Positions 25,849 to 34,877 of a stretch of 64,000 bases of DNA are shown here, in pieces. The stretch is from assembly GCF_048323675.1 (NCBI RefSeq), contig NZ_JBLWFK010000009.1, positions 58,045 to 122,044 of the forward strand, read 5' to 3'. Within the stretch, counting starts at the first letter, position 1. Each line of letters starts with the position of its first letter. The translations under genes and the position numbers were made by a program. The stretch is from Mangrovimicrobium sp048323675 (GTDB lineage Bacteria; Pseudomonadota; Gammaproteobacteria; Pseudomonadales; Halieaceae). The notes beneath the pieces were generated by a model that worked only from the letters and a program-made list of their open reading frames with translations, was not told the DNA's origin and ran no database searches.

Positions 25849-25876
25849 CATTAAGTTACCGATTGATAACTTAATG
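25849..25876. promoter_or_regulatory. TetR-type operator in divergent promoter region
   Basis: CATTAAGTTA (25849-25858), 8-base spacer, TAACTTAATG (25867-25876): a perfect 10-bp inverted repeat. It is AT-rich against a GC-rich background and lies about 40 bases from both start codons. A TATACT -10 candidate for the tetR gene is at 25904. Confidence 0.65.
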
Positions 25877-25916
25877 GCGGATCGCTACAGCTGTCAACCA
25901 CGCTATACTTGCGCCG

Positions 25917-26495
25917 ATGAAAACCACGCCAGTAATCAGGCGCCGCAACGCGCTGCAGACCCGGGCCCGCATACTCAGCGCGGCCCAGGAGGCCTTTTCC
26001 CGCCGCAGCTACAGCGAGGTGGGTATCCGCGAGATCGCCGCGCTGGCCGATGTCAGTCCGCCGATGCTGATCCGCTACTTCGGCTCCAAGGCCGGACTGT
26101 TCGAGGCTGCCCTGATCGATGCGGTGCGCTTCGAGGCACTGCCGGAACTGGGGCAGGAGGGGCTGGGGAAACGCTTTGCCCAGTGGTTTACCGACGAAGA
26201 GCTGATGTTATTGCCCCCCGCGATGATCGCGCTCTCCACCGGTCACGAGGAGGCCAGCGCCATCACCACCCGGGTTGCCGAGGAATACGCGATCAAGCCG
26301 CTGGCCCGCTGGCTGGGGGCGCCGGACGGCCACCTGCGCGCGCTGGAGATTTTCATGCTGTCGACCAGTTTCGTGCTCTATACCCAGCAGTTGCCGGTGC
26401 TGCAGTTGTCCCGGGCGGGCAAGCGCAAGCTGGCGGACTGGTTCGCCGAATCGGTGCAGGCCATCGTCGACCGGGGCCAGGGAGCCGCGTCCTGA
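25917..26495 (+). CDS. TetR-family transcriptional regulator
   Basis: A 192-residue regulator. The N-terminal helix-turn-helix reads TRARILSAAQEAFSRRSY, then VGIREIAALADVSPPMLIRY with FGSKAGLF. The C-terminal ligand domain (about 70-190) is helical and not diagnostic. It is divergent from the hydrolase gene and probably represses both. Confidence 0.93.
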   Translation: MKTTPVIRRRNALQTRARILSAAQEAFSRRSYSEVGIREIAALADVSPPMLIRYFGSKAGLFEAALIDAVRFEALPELGQEGLGKRFAQWFTDEELMLLPPAMIALSTGHEEASAITTRVAEEYAIKPLARWLGAPDGHLRALEIFMLSTSFVLYTQQLPVLQLSRAGKRKLADWFAESVQAIVDRGQGAAS

Positions 26496-26501
26496 GTCCG
26501 G

Positions 26502-28061
26502 CTATTCACCGACTTCCAACCACCAGGAAGCCCCGGCGGGCGACATCTGGATTGCGGCGGACTCCACGATCAGTTCGGCATCCTCGGCCACCAGGAAGCC
26601 ATTTTCCACCGCCTGTCCGGCCGCATCCGTAACCGCCACTACCCAGGAATACGGATCGGGGTACAGCGAGGCCAGGGTCTCCCAGGACAGGAACTGGGTG
26701 GTGCCGAACAGGCTGCACACGCCCGCCTCCAGAGCGCCCTGGCCCTCGCCGGAGAAGATCGCGATCGGCGCATCCACATAGGGCGTGCGCACACCGCCGA
26801 GGACGTTGCCGTACTCGTCAAACTCGAAACCGTCACCGGTACTGTTCAGCACCAGGCGCTCCGCGGACGTCGGCGCCTCGCCGTCGACCAACCAGCGGTT
26901 GAGCGCGGCGATGGCCGCCTTGACCACGAAGTGCTGCGGTCCGCTGTTCACCGGCCGGTCGCATTCGATAAAGCCCGGCGCCGGGGAAGCGTTTTCCCGG
27001 ATCGCGGCCACCCCGGGGTCATTGCCGGTATCGAAGCGGCCGAGGATGGCCAGGTAGAGGTCCGCGTGTGCGGTACCCGCGACCTCCCAGAGGCGGAAAA
27101 ACTCGCTGTCCTCCTGCCTCCCCTCTACCGAACCGCGAATCTCTAATTCCTCATCCACCGCCGAGCCGAGCAAAAAGAGATCGGTCTCGGTCTGCAGGTT
27201 GAGCAGGGGTTTGCCGAGGTCGTCGCGGAAGCGCACCACCGGCGGTGCCGGGATGAATTCCTGCGGCGCCTGCGACAGGGGCGCGGAACCCCCGCCACGG
27301 CTGTGGATGAAATAGGCATCCGCCAGGTCGGTGCGCCGGCCCAGCGCGTTGACCAAGGTGGTCAGGTAAAACGCCGATTGCGATTCGCCGGCGACGATGA
27401 TCCGCTGGGCCTGGAGATCACCCAGCGGGGCAACGCTGCGGGGGTAACGGACGGCCTGCAGCGCCTGCAGGAAGATGTCGTAGGCAAAGCTGTCGCCGGG
27501 GTGGGACAGGCTGCCATAGCGCTCCGGATTGATTTCCTTGAGCGGCGCCGACACCGCGTCATCGAACACCAGTTCACCCCCCTCGATGCCGGCAGCCTGC
27601 GCCGACACCCCCACCCAGGCGTAACCGCGCCGCACCAGTTCGGTGTGGGCGGTGGTCCATTCCACCGGGCCGTCGGCGCCTGCGGTGACATTCATCCACT
27701 CCACCAGCACGGTGCCGTTGAAAGCCAGCGGGTCGATCGGGCGATAGACCACCAGGCGGGTCTTGTAATCCGCGCTCTCACCGCGCCTGACGCGCCAGCG
27801 GCCATCGCTGGCGAGGGTGTTGTCGTTGCGGTAGGCATGGGCGGTGCCGCTGAAGAAAAACTCCGCCTGCTGGTAGCCGATGTCCGCCAGTTTGAACAGG
27901 GTGCCAAGGAGGACGGGGTTACCCTCGAGCGGCCCTTCGACCACGGGATCATCGACCTCCAGGGCCGGGTAGCGCGGCCCGTCGGAATCGGCACAGCCGC
28001 TGGCGAAAAATGCAAGGAGCAGCGGCAGCGCAAGCGCGCGAAGCAGCGTCGTCGGGGGCAT
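26502..28061 (-). CDS. Alpha/beta hydrolase-domain lipoprotein
   Basis: A 519-residue envelope protein with a lipobox (LLLAFFASGC). The nucleophile elbow is IIVAGESQSAFYL, and VLVEWMNVTAGAD and HADLYLAILGRFD fit the large secreted alpha/beta hydrolase-domain family whose substrates are unknown. The ATG at 28061 is preferred over that at 28070 because AAGGA is correctly spaced only for the former. Its end lies 6 bases from the convergent tetR end. It is divergent from the exported cyclase gene at 28214. Confidence 0.82.
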   Translation of the reverse strand: MPPTTLLRALALPLLLAFFASGCADSDGPRYPALEVDDPVVEGPLEGNPVLLGTLFKLADIGYQQAEFFFSGTAHAYRNDNTLASDGRWRVRRGESADYKTRLVVYRPIDPLAFNGTVLVEWMNVTAGADGPVEWTTAHTELVRRGYAWVGVSAQAAGIEGGELVFDDAVSAPLKEINPERYGSLSHPGDSFAYDIFLQALQAVRYPRSVAPLGDLQAQRIIVAGESQSAFYLTTLVNALGRRTDLADAYFIHSRGGGSAPLSQAPQEFIPAPPVVRFRDDLGKPLLNLQTETDLFLLGSAVDEELEIRGSVEGRQEDSEFFRLWEVAGTAHADLYLAILGRFDTGNDPGVAAIRENASPAPGFIECDRPVNSGPQHFVVKAAIAALNRWLVDGEAPTSAERLVLNSTGDGFEFDEYGNVLGGVRTPYVDAPIAIFSGEGQGALEAGVCSLFGTTQFLSWETLASLYPDPYSWVVAVTDAAGQAVENGFLVAEDAELIVESAAIQMSPAGASWWLEVGE

Positions 28062-28213
28062 CAGTGTCATCCTTGTACTGTTATCGTTATCTTCCCGCGC
28101 CAGCTTGCTGCGGCACCAGGTACGGTCCAGCTTAGCAGTTGCCCGCCGCAGCGTCTCCCGCCGCTGGATTCTGGACTATGCTAGGGACACCTTACTCGCT
28201 CCCGGAGGTTCCC

Positions 28214-29017
28214 ATGCCACGGTTTCCTGTTTTACGCCACACCGCAGCCGCCGTACTCACCTGTGCTTGCGCCGGACTGGCGCAGGCCGAAGGCTGGCCC
28301 GCGGGCCGCATCGTCGACATGTCCTGGCCCTACAATGCCGAGACCATCTACTGGCCCACGGAAAAGGGATTCGAGAAGTCCACCCGCTTCGAGGGCATGA
28401 CCGACAAGGGCTATTACTATTCCGCCTATTCGGTGAAGACCGCGGAACATGGCGGCACCCACCTCGACGCGCCGATTCACTTCGCCGCCGGGCGCCACAC
28501 CACCGACCAGGTGCCGCTGGAACAGCTGATGGGCCCCGCCGTGGTGGTCGACGTGTCGGCCAAGGCCCGGGGCAACAACGACTACCTGGTTTCCGTGGCG
28601 GACATCGAGGCGTGGGAAAAGCAGCACGGCGCGATCCCGGCGGGTGCGATCGTCCTGCTGCGCACCGGCCACGGCCCGCTCTGGCCGGACCGCGAGGCCT
28701 ACCTGGGGACCGCCGCGCTGGGTGAGGCAGCCGTGCCGCTGCTGCATTTCCCGGGGCTGGCGCCGGACGCGGCGACCCTGCTGGAATCGCGCGCCGTCGA
28801 TGCCGTGGGTATCGACACCGCCAGTATCGACTACGGCCAGTCGCAGGACTTCATGGCCCACCGCATCCTGCTGGGCGCCAACATTCCGGTGTTCGAGAAT
28901 GTCGCCAACCTCGAGCAGCTCCCCGCCACCGGCGCGCTGGTGATCGCCCTGCCGATGAAGATTGAGGGCGGCAGCGGCGCCCCGCTGCGCATCGCCGGGA
29001 TCATCCCGGCGCCGTGA
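28214..29017 (+). CDS. Exported cyclase/formamidase-like hydrolase
   Basis: A 267-residue protein of the cyclase family that includes kynurenine formamidase. The signature EHGGTHLDAPIHF supplies the metal-binding His, His, Asp and His. A signal peptide (AAAVLTCACAGLAQAEG) sends it to the periplasm. CGGAGG precedes the ATG by six bases, which rules out the longer open frame. Substrate unknown; an amide or ester ring is usual. Confidence 0.9.
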   Translation: MPRFPVLRHTAAAVLTCACAGLAQAEGWPAGRIVDMSWPYNAETIYWPTEKGFEKSTRFEGMTDKGYYYSAYSVKTAEHGGTHLDAPIHFAAGRHTTDQVPLEQLMGPAVVVDVSAKARGNNDYLVSVADIEAWEKQHGAIPAGAIVLLRTGHGPLWPDREAYLGTAALGEAAVPLLHFPGLAPDAATLLESRAVDAVGIDTASIDYGQSQDFMAHRILLGANIPVFENVANLEQLPATGALVIALPMKIEGGSGAPLRIAGIIPAP

Positions 29018-29023
29018 CAGGCC

Positions 29024-30946
29024 TCAGGGCGTATACCAGATCGGTGAGCTGAAGCCGCGTTCCTGCTGCACCAGCGGCACCTCCGGATCCATCTCGGTGC
29101 CGTTGCGCAGCTTGTCGAACAGGGTCCAGCGGGGGGTGGGAATCTCCAGTACCCGCACGTAGTACACCGCCTGCAACGCGGGATCGAAGTCGGGGTCGGT
29201 AAAGACACCCAGCAGTTGCTGGGCGCCGATGCTGTTGTCGTATTCGCCGGTTTCCATATTCACGGTATTGCCCACCGGCGGCAGCCTGCCGTCGTCGCCG
29301 ACGGCGCGCTCATCCGACCAGATCACGTCGTAAATCTTTTCGTGGGCGGCGTTGTCGGCATCCACCCAGCCTTTTACCACCTGGATGCGGTCGAGGTTGG
29401 CGCCGTCCGGGTCCTTGCTGGCGGCGACGATAAAGGTGGGCGAGTAACCTTCCGGGGCGGTCGATAACATGCCGCCCATCGGCACACCCTGGTCGTAGCC
29501 GGTGGCCACCCAGTCGCCTGCCAGGGTCTCGTCAGTGAAACCGAAGCTGCCGAAGAAGCGCAGCGACATGCGCGAACCGGTAGTGGCGAAGGTCTCGCGC
29601 CGCTCCATGGCGTCCCAGATGGCCTCGCGGGTATTGGCCACCGACCACACTCCGGTCACCCCGGAGGCGGACATCTCCCAGCCCATGTAGTTGCCGTCCT
29701 TGCCACTGATCAGCGGGAAGTTCCAGCGTTCCTTGTTGCTCGGCTCGAGGGTCTTGAACTTGCCGAAGAAGTTGTCCTCCTCGACACTGGAGAGGCCGGT
29801 GTGGGTGTCGGTGCCGGCGACGGCACCCAGGGTGAAGGGGTTTACCCCCAGCTCGTTCCTGATACGCATGCCCGATTTCAGGGCCTCGCGCCAGTACTCG
29901 TACTTCAGTGCACCCTCGGGCTTGGAGACCATGATCAGGTTGCCCCGGTCCCACAGGTCCCAGTCCGAAAATTCGTCCTCCGGCGATAGCGCCGGGTGCG
30001 ACTCGCTCTGGCCCTTGTACTGGGTCAGCTCGTAGGAGCGCTCGTAGCGCTGCCGCTGCTCCGCCCACTCGCGGGTCATCGGCGAGCCGTCGAACTGCTG
30101 TTCCTCGAACATGCGGCCGTTGGACATGTTGCCGTTGTGGGGAATCGCCAGCATGCGGCCGCCGGTTTTCTCTTCGTAGGCGGCCATCCAGGCCCAGAGG
30201 TCCGCGGGGTCCTGGGTCTGGAACGTCGTCAGGGGAAGGACCTGCAGGCCGCGATCGGCCCCATCGCGGAAGATCACGTTGCGGTGCAGGTTGTTGCCGC
30301 CATCCGCGTTGACGGTCCACTCGTAGGCGATAAACGTGGTGAACTCGCCGGGCTGGTAATACTTCTCCGCCGCCTCGACGGTCTTTTCCCAGGCGGTCTT
30401 CATCCACTTCGGATCGGTGACTTCCGGGGGCAGGCGCTCCTCGGATTGCATGATGATCAGTTCGCTCTTGGCCGCGGCAGCCCTGGCCTCGTCACCGGAA
30501 TTCAGCGCTTCGGACCAGCCCTTGATGATCGGGTTGGCCAGCATTTCCGGATTGCCGTCGATAATCTGGTTGATGGTGCCCATGCCGTCGGAATGATCGG
30601 AGACCAGGAACCAGTCATAGGGCTTGCTGATCTGCGCATCCAGCCCGGTATTGGATTTAACCACTTCGCCGCGGGCAAAGCGGTAGGCGTCCTCCGGGGT
30701 GGTGATGGCGCCGTCCATCCCGGCATCCGCGGACCAGCCCGTGTGCACATGGGTATCGCCGAACCAGGCGGTCACCGGGTAGGCGGGGACAGCGGGTTCC
30801 GGCGCAGGCGCCACAGCCACGGCTTCCGCTGCGGGCTCCGGGGCGGCGGTCACCGCGGGCGGCGGCTCGCTTTTCTGGCAACCGGCAGCCAGCAGTGGAA
30901 TCACGATGAAAGGAAGATAGGCGAGACCGCGACTGGAATTGTTCAT
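29024..30946 (-). CDS. DUF3604 lipoprotein (PHP-like metal site)
   Basis: A 640-residue protein with a lipobox (IPLLAAGC), a Pro/Ala linker (about 25-58) and a DUF3604 domain. Metal-site-like motifs are spread along it: FGDTHVHTGWSADAG, LVSDHSDGMG, LAIPHNGN and AGTDTHTGLS, resembling PHP phosphoesterases. It is the last gene of an operon with a HupE/UreJ-like protein and a PpiC protein. The reaction is unknown; a periplasmic metal-dependent hydrolase is the best inference. Confidence 0.9.
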   Translation of the reverse strand: MNNSSRGLAYLPFIVIPLLAAGCQKSEPPPAVTAAPEPAAEAVAVAPAPEPAVPAYPVTAWFGDTHVHTGWSADAGMDGAITTPEDAYRFARGEVVKSNTGLDAQISKPYDWFLVSDHSDGMGTINQIIDGNPEMLANPIIKGWSEALNSGDEARAAAAKSELIIMQSEERLPPEVTDPKWMKTAWEKTVEAAEKYYQPGEFTTFIAYEWTVNADGGNNLHRNVIFRDGADRGLQVLPLTTFQTQDPADLWAWMAAYEEKTGGRMLAIPHNGNMSNGRMFEEQQFDGSPMTREWAEQRQRYERSYELTQYKGQSESHPALSPEDEFSDWDLWDRGNLIMVSKPEGALKYEYWREALKSGMRIRNELGVNPFTLGAVAGTDTHTGLSSVEEDNFFGKFKTLEPSNKERWNFPLISGKDGNYMGWEMSASGVTGVWSVANTREAIWDAMERRETFATTGSRMSLRFFGSFGFTDETLAGDWVATGYDQGVPMGGMLSTAPEGYSPTFIVAASKDPDGANLDRIQVVKGWVDADNAAHEKIYDVIWSDERAVGDDGRLPPVGNTVNMETGEYDNSIGAQQLLGVFTDPDFDPALQAVYYVRVLEIPTPRWTLFDKLRNGTEMDPEVPLVQQERGFSSPIWYTP

Positions 30947-30988
30947 GGACCGGCTCCTGGCTGGGCGAACGCCAGAAGTCTAGACCAC

Positions 30989-31981
30989 TCAGGCCCAGAA
31001 GCCAGCGGTGCGCTCGATAACCCAGTACATTGCCAGCGAACCGATGGCGTAGGCCGGCCACACCCGCCAGCCGGCGGGCACCGCCGAAAGGCAGTGCTTC
31101 AGCAGCCAGCCGCAGGCCAGCACCGCGCTGACGAAGATCAGCTGGCCCGCCTCCACCCCGACATTGAAGAACAGCAGGGCCGCGGGTACGTCGGCCTGGG
31201 GCAGGCCGATCGCGCCCAGGGCCGCGGCGAAACCCAGGCCGTGCAGCAAGCCGAAAGTGAAGGCCACCACCCAGGGACGCCGGGCAGTGAGGCTGGGCAC
31301 GCCGCGCTGGGCGTGCACGATCTCCACCGCTACAAACACGATGGAAAGGGCAATGCAGGCCTCCACCGGCGGCACCGGCACGCGCACCAGGTCCAGCGCC
31401 GCGAGGCTGAGGGTAATACTGTGCGCGACCGTGAAAGCGGTGATGGTCCAGAGCAGCTTGCGCAGGCCGTCCACGATCAACAGCAGCACCAGCACGAACA
31501 GCAGGTGGTCGACGCCGATCAGGATGTGCTCCACCCCCAGCACGAAGTAGGTGTGAATCACCTGCGCCAGCCCCGGGTGCCCCTCGATTACATAGCGCGG
31601 CGCATCCGGGGTCAGCCGGTGGATCAGCGAGCTGCCGTCGAGGTACTGCACCCGCAGCAGCGATTCCGTGCGCAGCGCGGCGGGACCTTCGAGGCGCACC
31701 TCCGCGCCCTGCAGCCCGCCATCGCGCTGGATGGTCCAGCGCTGCAGGTGGGCGCCGCCGACAAAACCGGTGGCGACGTCGCCGCTGCGCACGCTGTCGT
31801 CGAAGGCTACACGCAGGTCCAGGCGTTCGCTCTCGCCGCGCGCCGGCACCTTGAACAGGACTTCGTACAGGCCAGGCTGGCGCTCGGTGAGTTGCAGGTA
31901 GGCGGGGCGGATTTCATCGGCCTGGCCGATCTGGGCGAACAGCGCCAGCAACAGGCACAGGCTGCGCATCAATACTGTCAT
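30989..31981 (-). CDS. HupE/UreJ family membrane protein
   Basis: A 330-residue protein with a signal peptide, a periplasmic beta domain (about 22-145) and seven or so membrane helices carrying the family signature GVEHILIGVDHLLFVLVLL and FGLLHGLGFAAALG. HupE/UreJ proteins are linked to nickel or cobalt supply; this two-domain type is of unknown role. It starts three bases after the PpiC gene stop. Confidence 0.9.
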   Translation of the reverse strand: MTVLMRSLCLLLALFAQIGQADEIRPAYLQLTERQPGLYEVLFKVPARGESERLDLRVAFDDSVRSGDVATGFVGGAHLQRWTIQRDGGLQGAEVRLEGPAALRTESLLRVQYLDGSSLIHRLTPDAPRYVIEGHPGLAQVIHTYFVLGVEHILIGVDHLLFVLVLLLIVDGLRKLLWTITAFTVAHSITLSLAALDLVRVPVPPVEACIALSIVFVAVEIVHAQRGVPSLTARRPWVVAFTFGLLHGLGFAAALGAIGLPQADVPAALLFFNVGVEAGQLIFVSAVLACGWLLKHCLSAVPAGWRVWPAYAIGSLAMYWVIERTAGFWA

Positions 31982-31984
31982 CTG

Positions 31985-32830
31985 TCAGCCCTGCGCCCCG
32001 TCGCCGTCTTCAACGATCACCTTGTAGCCGGACTTCAGGTCCGCCACCAGGGCTTCCCGGGCCTGCTCGTTGCGCTCGCGCTGCCACTCCCGCTGCACCT
32101 CGGCGCGCACCGCATCGAGCTGCGGCAGGTAGGCGGGTTGCCGCGCGGTCAGCCGCACCAGGTGCAAACCCAGCCCCGAAGCCAGCGGTTGGCTCCATTC
32201 ACCCGGGGTCAGCGCGTCCAGTGACTCGGCAAAGCCCTCGCCGAAATTGCGGTCGACCTGGCTGGCGCTCGCCGCGGACATCGCACGGGGTAACAGGGTG
32301 GTATCGCCGCTGACGCTCTCCCCGGCCAGCAGGGCCTCGCGTGCCGCGGTCACCCGCTGGCGCAGTGCATCTCCAGCACCGTGATCGGGGGAAAAGTACA
32401 ATTGCTCGAAACTGTAGACCGCATCGTGGCGGAACTTGTCCGGATGGGCCTGGAGATAATCGGCGAGCTCCGCTTCGCTCGGCTCGTACAGCGCCAGGGC
32501 ATCCGCGGTGATGAACTCGACTTTCTGCCGCAGGCGCCGCCGGATGACCTCGTCGTTCTGGTCAAGGCCCAACTCCAGCGCCTGCCGGTAGAAGATTTCC
32601 TCTACCACGAAATTATCGACCAGGGCCTGCATCTCGGTGGCGCTGGGCGGCCGGTTCCAGGTGCGCTCGAAATGGGCGCGCAGCAGGGCGATCCGGCCGG
32701 CGTCCACGACGATGGTTTGCTCGCCGCCGCCCTGGCCCGGGTTCACCCAGGCGTAGAGCACAAACAGCAGGGCGCCCATGGCGAGAAAATGCAGCAGTGG
32801 TTCCTTCAGGATACGGCTGATCGATGACAA
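31985..32830 (-). CDS. Membrane-anchored PpiC-type peptidyl-prolyl isomerase
   Basis: A 281-residue protein with one N-terminal anchor (LLHFLAMGALLFVLYAWV), a SurA-like helical segment and a parvulin-like C-domain (FGEGFAESLDALTPGEWSQP, GLHLVRLTAR). The start is a TTG at 32830 with GGGAG six bases before it; no ATG fits. It probably assists folding of the exported HupE and DUF3604 partners encoded behind it. Confidence 0.86.
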   Translation of the reverse strand: MSSISRILKEPLLHFLAMGALLFVLYAWVNPGQGGGEQTIVVDAGRIALLRAHFERTWNRPPSATEMQALVDNFVVEEIFYRQALELGLDQNDEVIRRRLRQKVEFITADALALYEPSEAELADYLQAHPDKFRHDAVYSFEQLYFSPDHGAGDALRQRVTAAREALLAGESVSGDTTLLPRAMSAASASQVDRNFGEGFAESLDALTPGEWSQPLASGLGLHLVRLTARQPAYLPQLDAVRAEVQREWQRERNEQAREALVADLKSGYKVIVEDGDGAQG

Positions 32831-32984
32831 GGGATTCTCCCGGTTTTATTGGTATCGCGAGTGCGGTCACACCCAAGAGTCATTGCGCCCGTGGTGCTTG
32901 CCCACCCGGCGCCGGGTGTTATGCTAACGCAAACTATAACAGGTGCAACGGTTGTTATTACCCCGTTGCCGGAGAGGTACCGGC

Positions 32985-34259
32985 GTGCCGCAACAGCCTT
33001 CCCATCCCGACTCCGCTGCGGCGGAAACCGACGACCTCCCCGACGCGCTGCGCTGGCGGGTCATCGTGCTCTGCGCCCTGGTCTGCCTGCTGGACGGCTT
33101 CGACATGGTCGTCGCCCCGGTCAGCATTCCGACCCTGGCCGGTGACTGGCAGCTGGCGCCCTCAGCCTTTTCCACCGCCCTCGCCGCCGCCGTGCTCGGC
33201 ACCGGCATCGGTGCGGCCTTTATCGCGCCACTGGGTGATCGCTTCGGCCGCCGGCCACTGGTGATCGGCAGCTTTGCCATGGTGGCGCTGTGCACCCTGG
33301 CGACACCGCTGATCCACAGCGTCAACCAACTGACGGCGCTGCGCTTCGCCACCGGCCTCGGCCTGGGCGCGAGCCTCGCCAACGCCATTGCGCTGGCCTC
33401 CGAGTATGCCGCGCCCCACTTGCGCTCGCGAATCGTCGCCTGCGTCTACGCCACCTCGGCCCTCGGCGGCGCAGTGGGCGCGTCCATCGCCCCCTACCTG
33501 CTGGGCAACTGGGGTTGGCAGGGGGTGTATGTCTTCGGCGGCGCGGCACCGCTGGTCCTGATGCCGCTGCTGTTTGCCGGGCTGGCGGAATCCCGGCGCT
33601 TCCTGGCGGAGCGCGCGGGCGCCGGCACCGCAGTCGCCGCGGATTCCGCGGGTTCCATGGAGCGACTGCGGGCCCTGCTGCAGCCGCCCCACCGCGCCTC
33701 CACGGTACTGCTTTGGTCGCTGTTTTTCCTCTCCACCTTCTGCACCTACATGATGTCCAGCTGGCTGCCCACCCTGATGCACCTGTCAGGCTGGTCCATG
33801 GAGGACGCGGTGCGCTCGGTGATGGTGTTCAGTTTCGGCGGAGTGATCGGCGGTTTTATCCAGGGCTGGATGGTCGACCGCGGCAGAATCCTGCCGGCGA
33901 TCAGCCTCGGCTTCGGCATCACTGCGCTGTCGCTTGCGGCGCTCAACATCGCACCCCTGCACACCGGCCTGTGGCTGTTCCTGATTACCGTCATGGGTGC
34001 GGGCAACATGGGCGTGGCCTATGCGCTGACCTCCTTCGCCGCCATCGTCTACCCCACCGGGCTGCGCGCCAGCGGCATCGGTGCCGCCGGTGCCTGCGGG
34101 CGTTTCGGCGCGACCCTGGCGCCACTGATCGGCGGCTGGCTGCTGGCGCAGCAGCTGGCGGCACTGCAGATTCTCACCGGCCTGATCATCCCCATGGCCG
34201 CCGCGCTGCTGCTGGTACTGGTGTTCGCCGGCCGTTTCCGGGCCGCCGCCACGCACTGA
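32985..34259 (+). CDS. MFS transporter, aromatic acid:H+ symporter-like
   Basis: A 424-residue carrier with 12 helices. The family motifs LDGFDMVVAPVSIP in helix 1 and APLGDRFGRRPLVIGS in loop 2-3 match the AAHS group (benzoate, protocatechuate and similar). The GTG at 32985 is taken as start because GGAGAGG is seven bases upstream. It stands alone, with no catabolic gene beside it, so the substrate is open. Confidence 0.88.
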   Translation: MPQQPSHPDSAAAETDDLPDALRWRVIVLCALVCLLDGFDMVVAPVSIPTLAGDWQLAPSAFSTALAAAVLGTGIGAAFIAPLGDRFGRRPLVIGSFAMVALCTLATPLIHSVNQLTALRFATGLGLGASLANAIALASEYAAPHLRSRIVACVYATSALGGAVGASIAPYLLGNWGWQGVYVFGGAAPLVLMPLLFAGLAESRRFLAERAGAGTAVAADSAGSMERLRALLQPPHRASTVLLWSLFFLSTFCTYMMSSWLPTLMHLSGWSMEDAVRSVMVFSFGGVIGGFIQGWMVDRGRILPAISLGFGITALSLAALNIAPLHTGLWLFLITVMGAGNMGVAYALTSFAAIVYPTGLRASGIGAAGACGRFGATLAPLIGGWLLAQQLAALQILTGLIIPMAAALLLVLVFAGRFRAAATH

Positions 34260-34300
34260 CCCCCCCACCCTCCGGGGCGTTTACCGCAGGGTCGCCCCGG

Positions 34301-34339
34301 CGTGACGGTAAAAACATCTTTGCGTGATCTGCGCGTGAT
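34301..34339 (+). promoter_or_regulatory. CGTGA repeats in 11-bp phase (OmpR-type box)
   Basis: CGTGAC at 34301, CGTGAT at 34323 and CGTGAT at 34334 lie on one 11-bp register. The same pattern precedes the two-component operon (34821, 34832). Tandem 11-bp-spaced half-sites are typical of OmpR/PhoB-family regulators. Confidence 0.5.
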
Positions 34340-34400
34340 ATCTCCCGCCTAGTCTGGTTCCCGGGCACAAGATCCCAACCCGATCCGAAGGAGACATCTC

Positions 34401-34772
34401 ATGCAACGCATCAACAGCAAAATACTGGCGGCAGCTGGCACGGCCTTACTGGTCCCGGCGCTGCTCGCCACCCCGGCGCTGGCGCAGAAAAAAGGCCGCG
34501 GCAACAACGACGGCCTCGGCCTGATCTACGTGGAGAGCCAGGGCCTCTACTACGAGACTTTCGCCACCACCAACCTGCCCCCGGTCGGCCGCTTCCAGCC
34601 GCTCGATCCCACCGGCGGTCCGGACGGCGGTCCGTCCACCCCCTACGGGCCCGGGGACAACGGTTTTGTCGGCGGCCGCTGGTGGATCGACACCAACCTC
34701 GACGGCGAACAGGACGCGGGCGACATGTACTTTTCCTGCCCCCTGCTCGGCCCCGGCCGCGCCGCACCGTAG
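34401..34772 (+). CDS. Small secreted protein of unknown function
   Basis: A 123-residue protein with a clear signal peptide (LLVPALLATPALAQ) and a Gly/Pro/Asp-rich mature part (DPTGGPDGGPSTPYGPGDNG) ending with an acidic loop NLDGEQDAGD that looks calcium-binding. One Cys only. AAGGAG stands before the ATG. It is followed by a hairpin and the two-component operon and shares an upstream repeat with it, so it is a candidate target of that system. I know no family for it. Confidence 0.75.
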   Translation: MQRINSKILAAAGTALLVPALLATPALAQKKGRGNNDGLGLIYVESQGLYYETFATTNLPPVGRFQPLDPTGGPDGGPSTPYGPGDNGFVGGRWWIDTNLDGEQDAGDMYFSCPLLGPGRAAP

Positions 34773-34783
34773 ATCCCGCCCTC

Positions 34784-34815
34784 CCCCGGCGGTCATCACG
34801 GCCGCCGGGGCGTTT
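34784..34815 (+). terminator. Hairpin terminator of the small secreted protein gene
   Basis: CCCCGGCGG (34784-34792) and CCGCCGGGG (34802-34810) form a perfect 9-bp stem, followed by CGTTT. The T-tract is short, so termination may be partial and allow read-through to the regulator. Confidence 0.5.
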
Positions 34816-34820
34816 CCCGC

Positions 34821-34837
34821 CGTGAGAATTTCGTGAA
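34821..34837 (+). promoter_or_regulatory. CGTGA direct repeats before the two-component operon
   Basis: CGTGAG (34821-34826) and CGTGAA (34832-34837) are 11 bp apart, 41 bases before the regulator start codon. They match the repeats before the small secreted protein gene and suggest autoregulation. Confidence 0.45.
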
Positions 34838-34877
34838 GTTTGTCATCTATACTCCCAGACACACGGGAGAGAGCACC

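Noticed and set aside
29996..32224. A long open frame on the plus strand (over 700 codons)
   Set aside because: It is antisense to the DUF3604, HupE and PpiC genes, has His/Gln/Arg-rich low-complexity sequence and no domain; high GC keeps such frames open.
34261..34281. Terminator after the MFS gene with the same GGGGCGTTT tail as at 34807
   Set aside because: Only four base pairs can form at 34261-34281; the shared tail is probably coincidence in GC-rich DNA.
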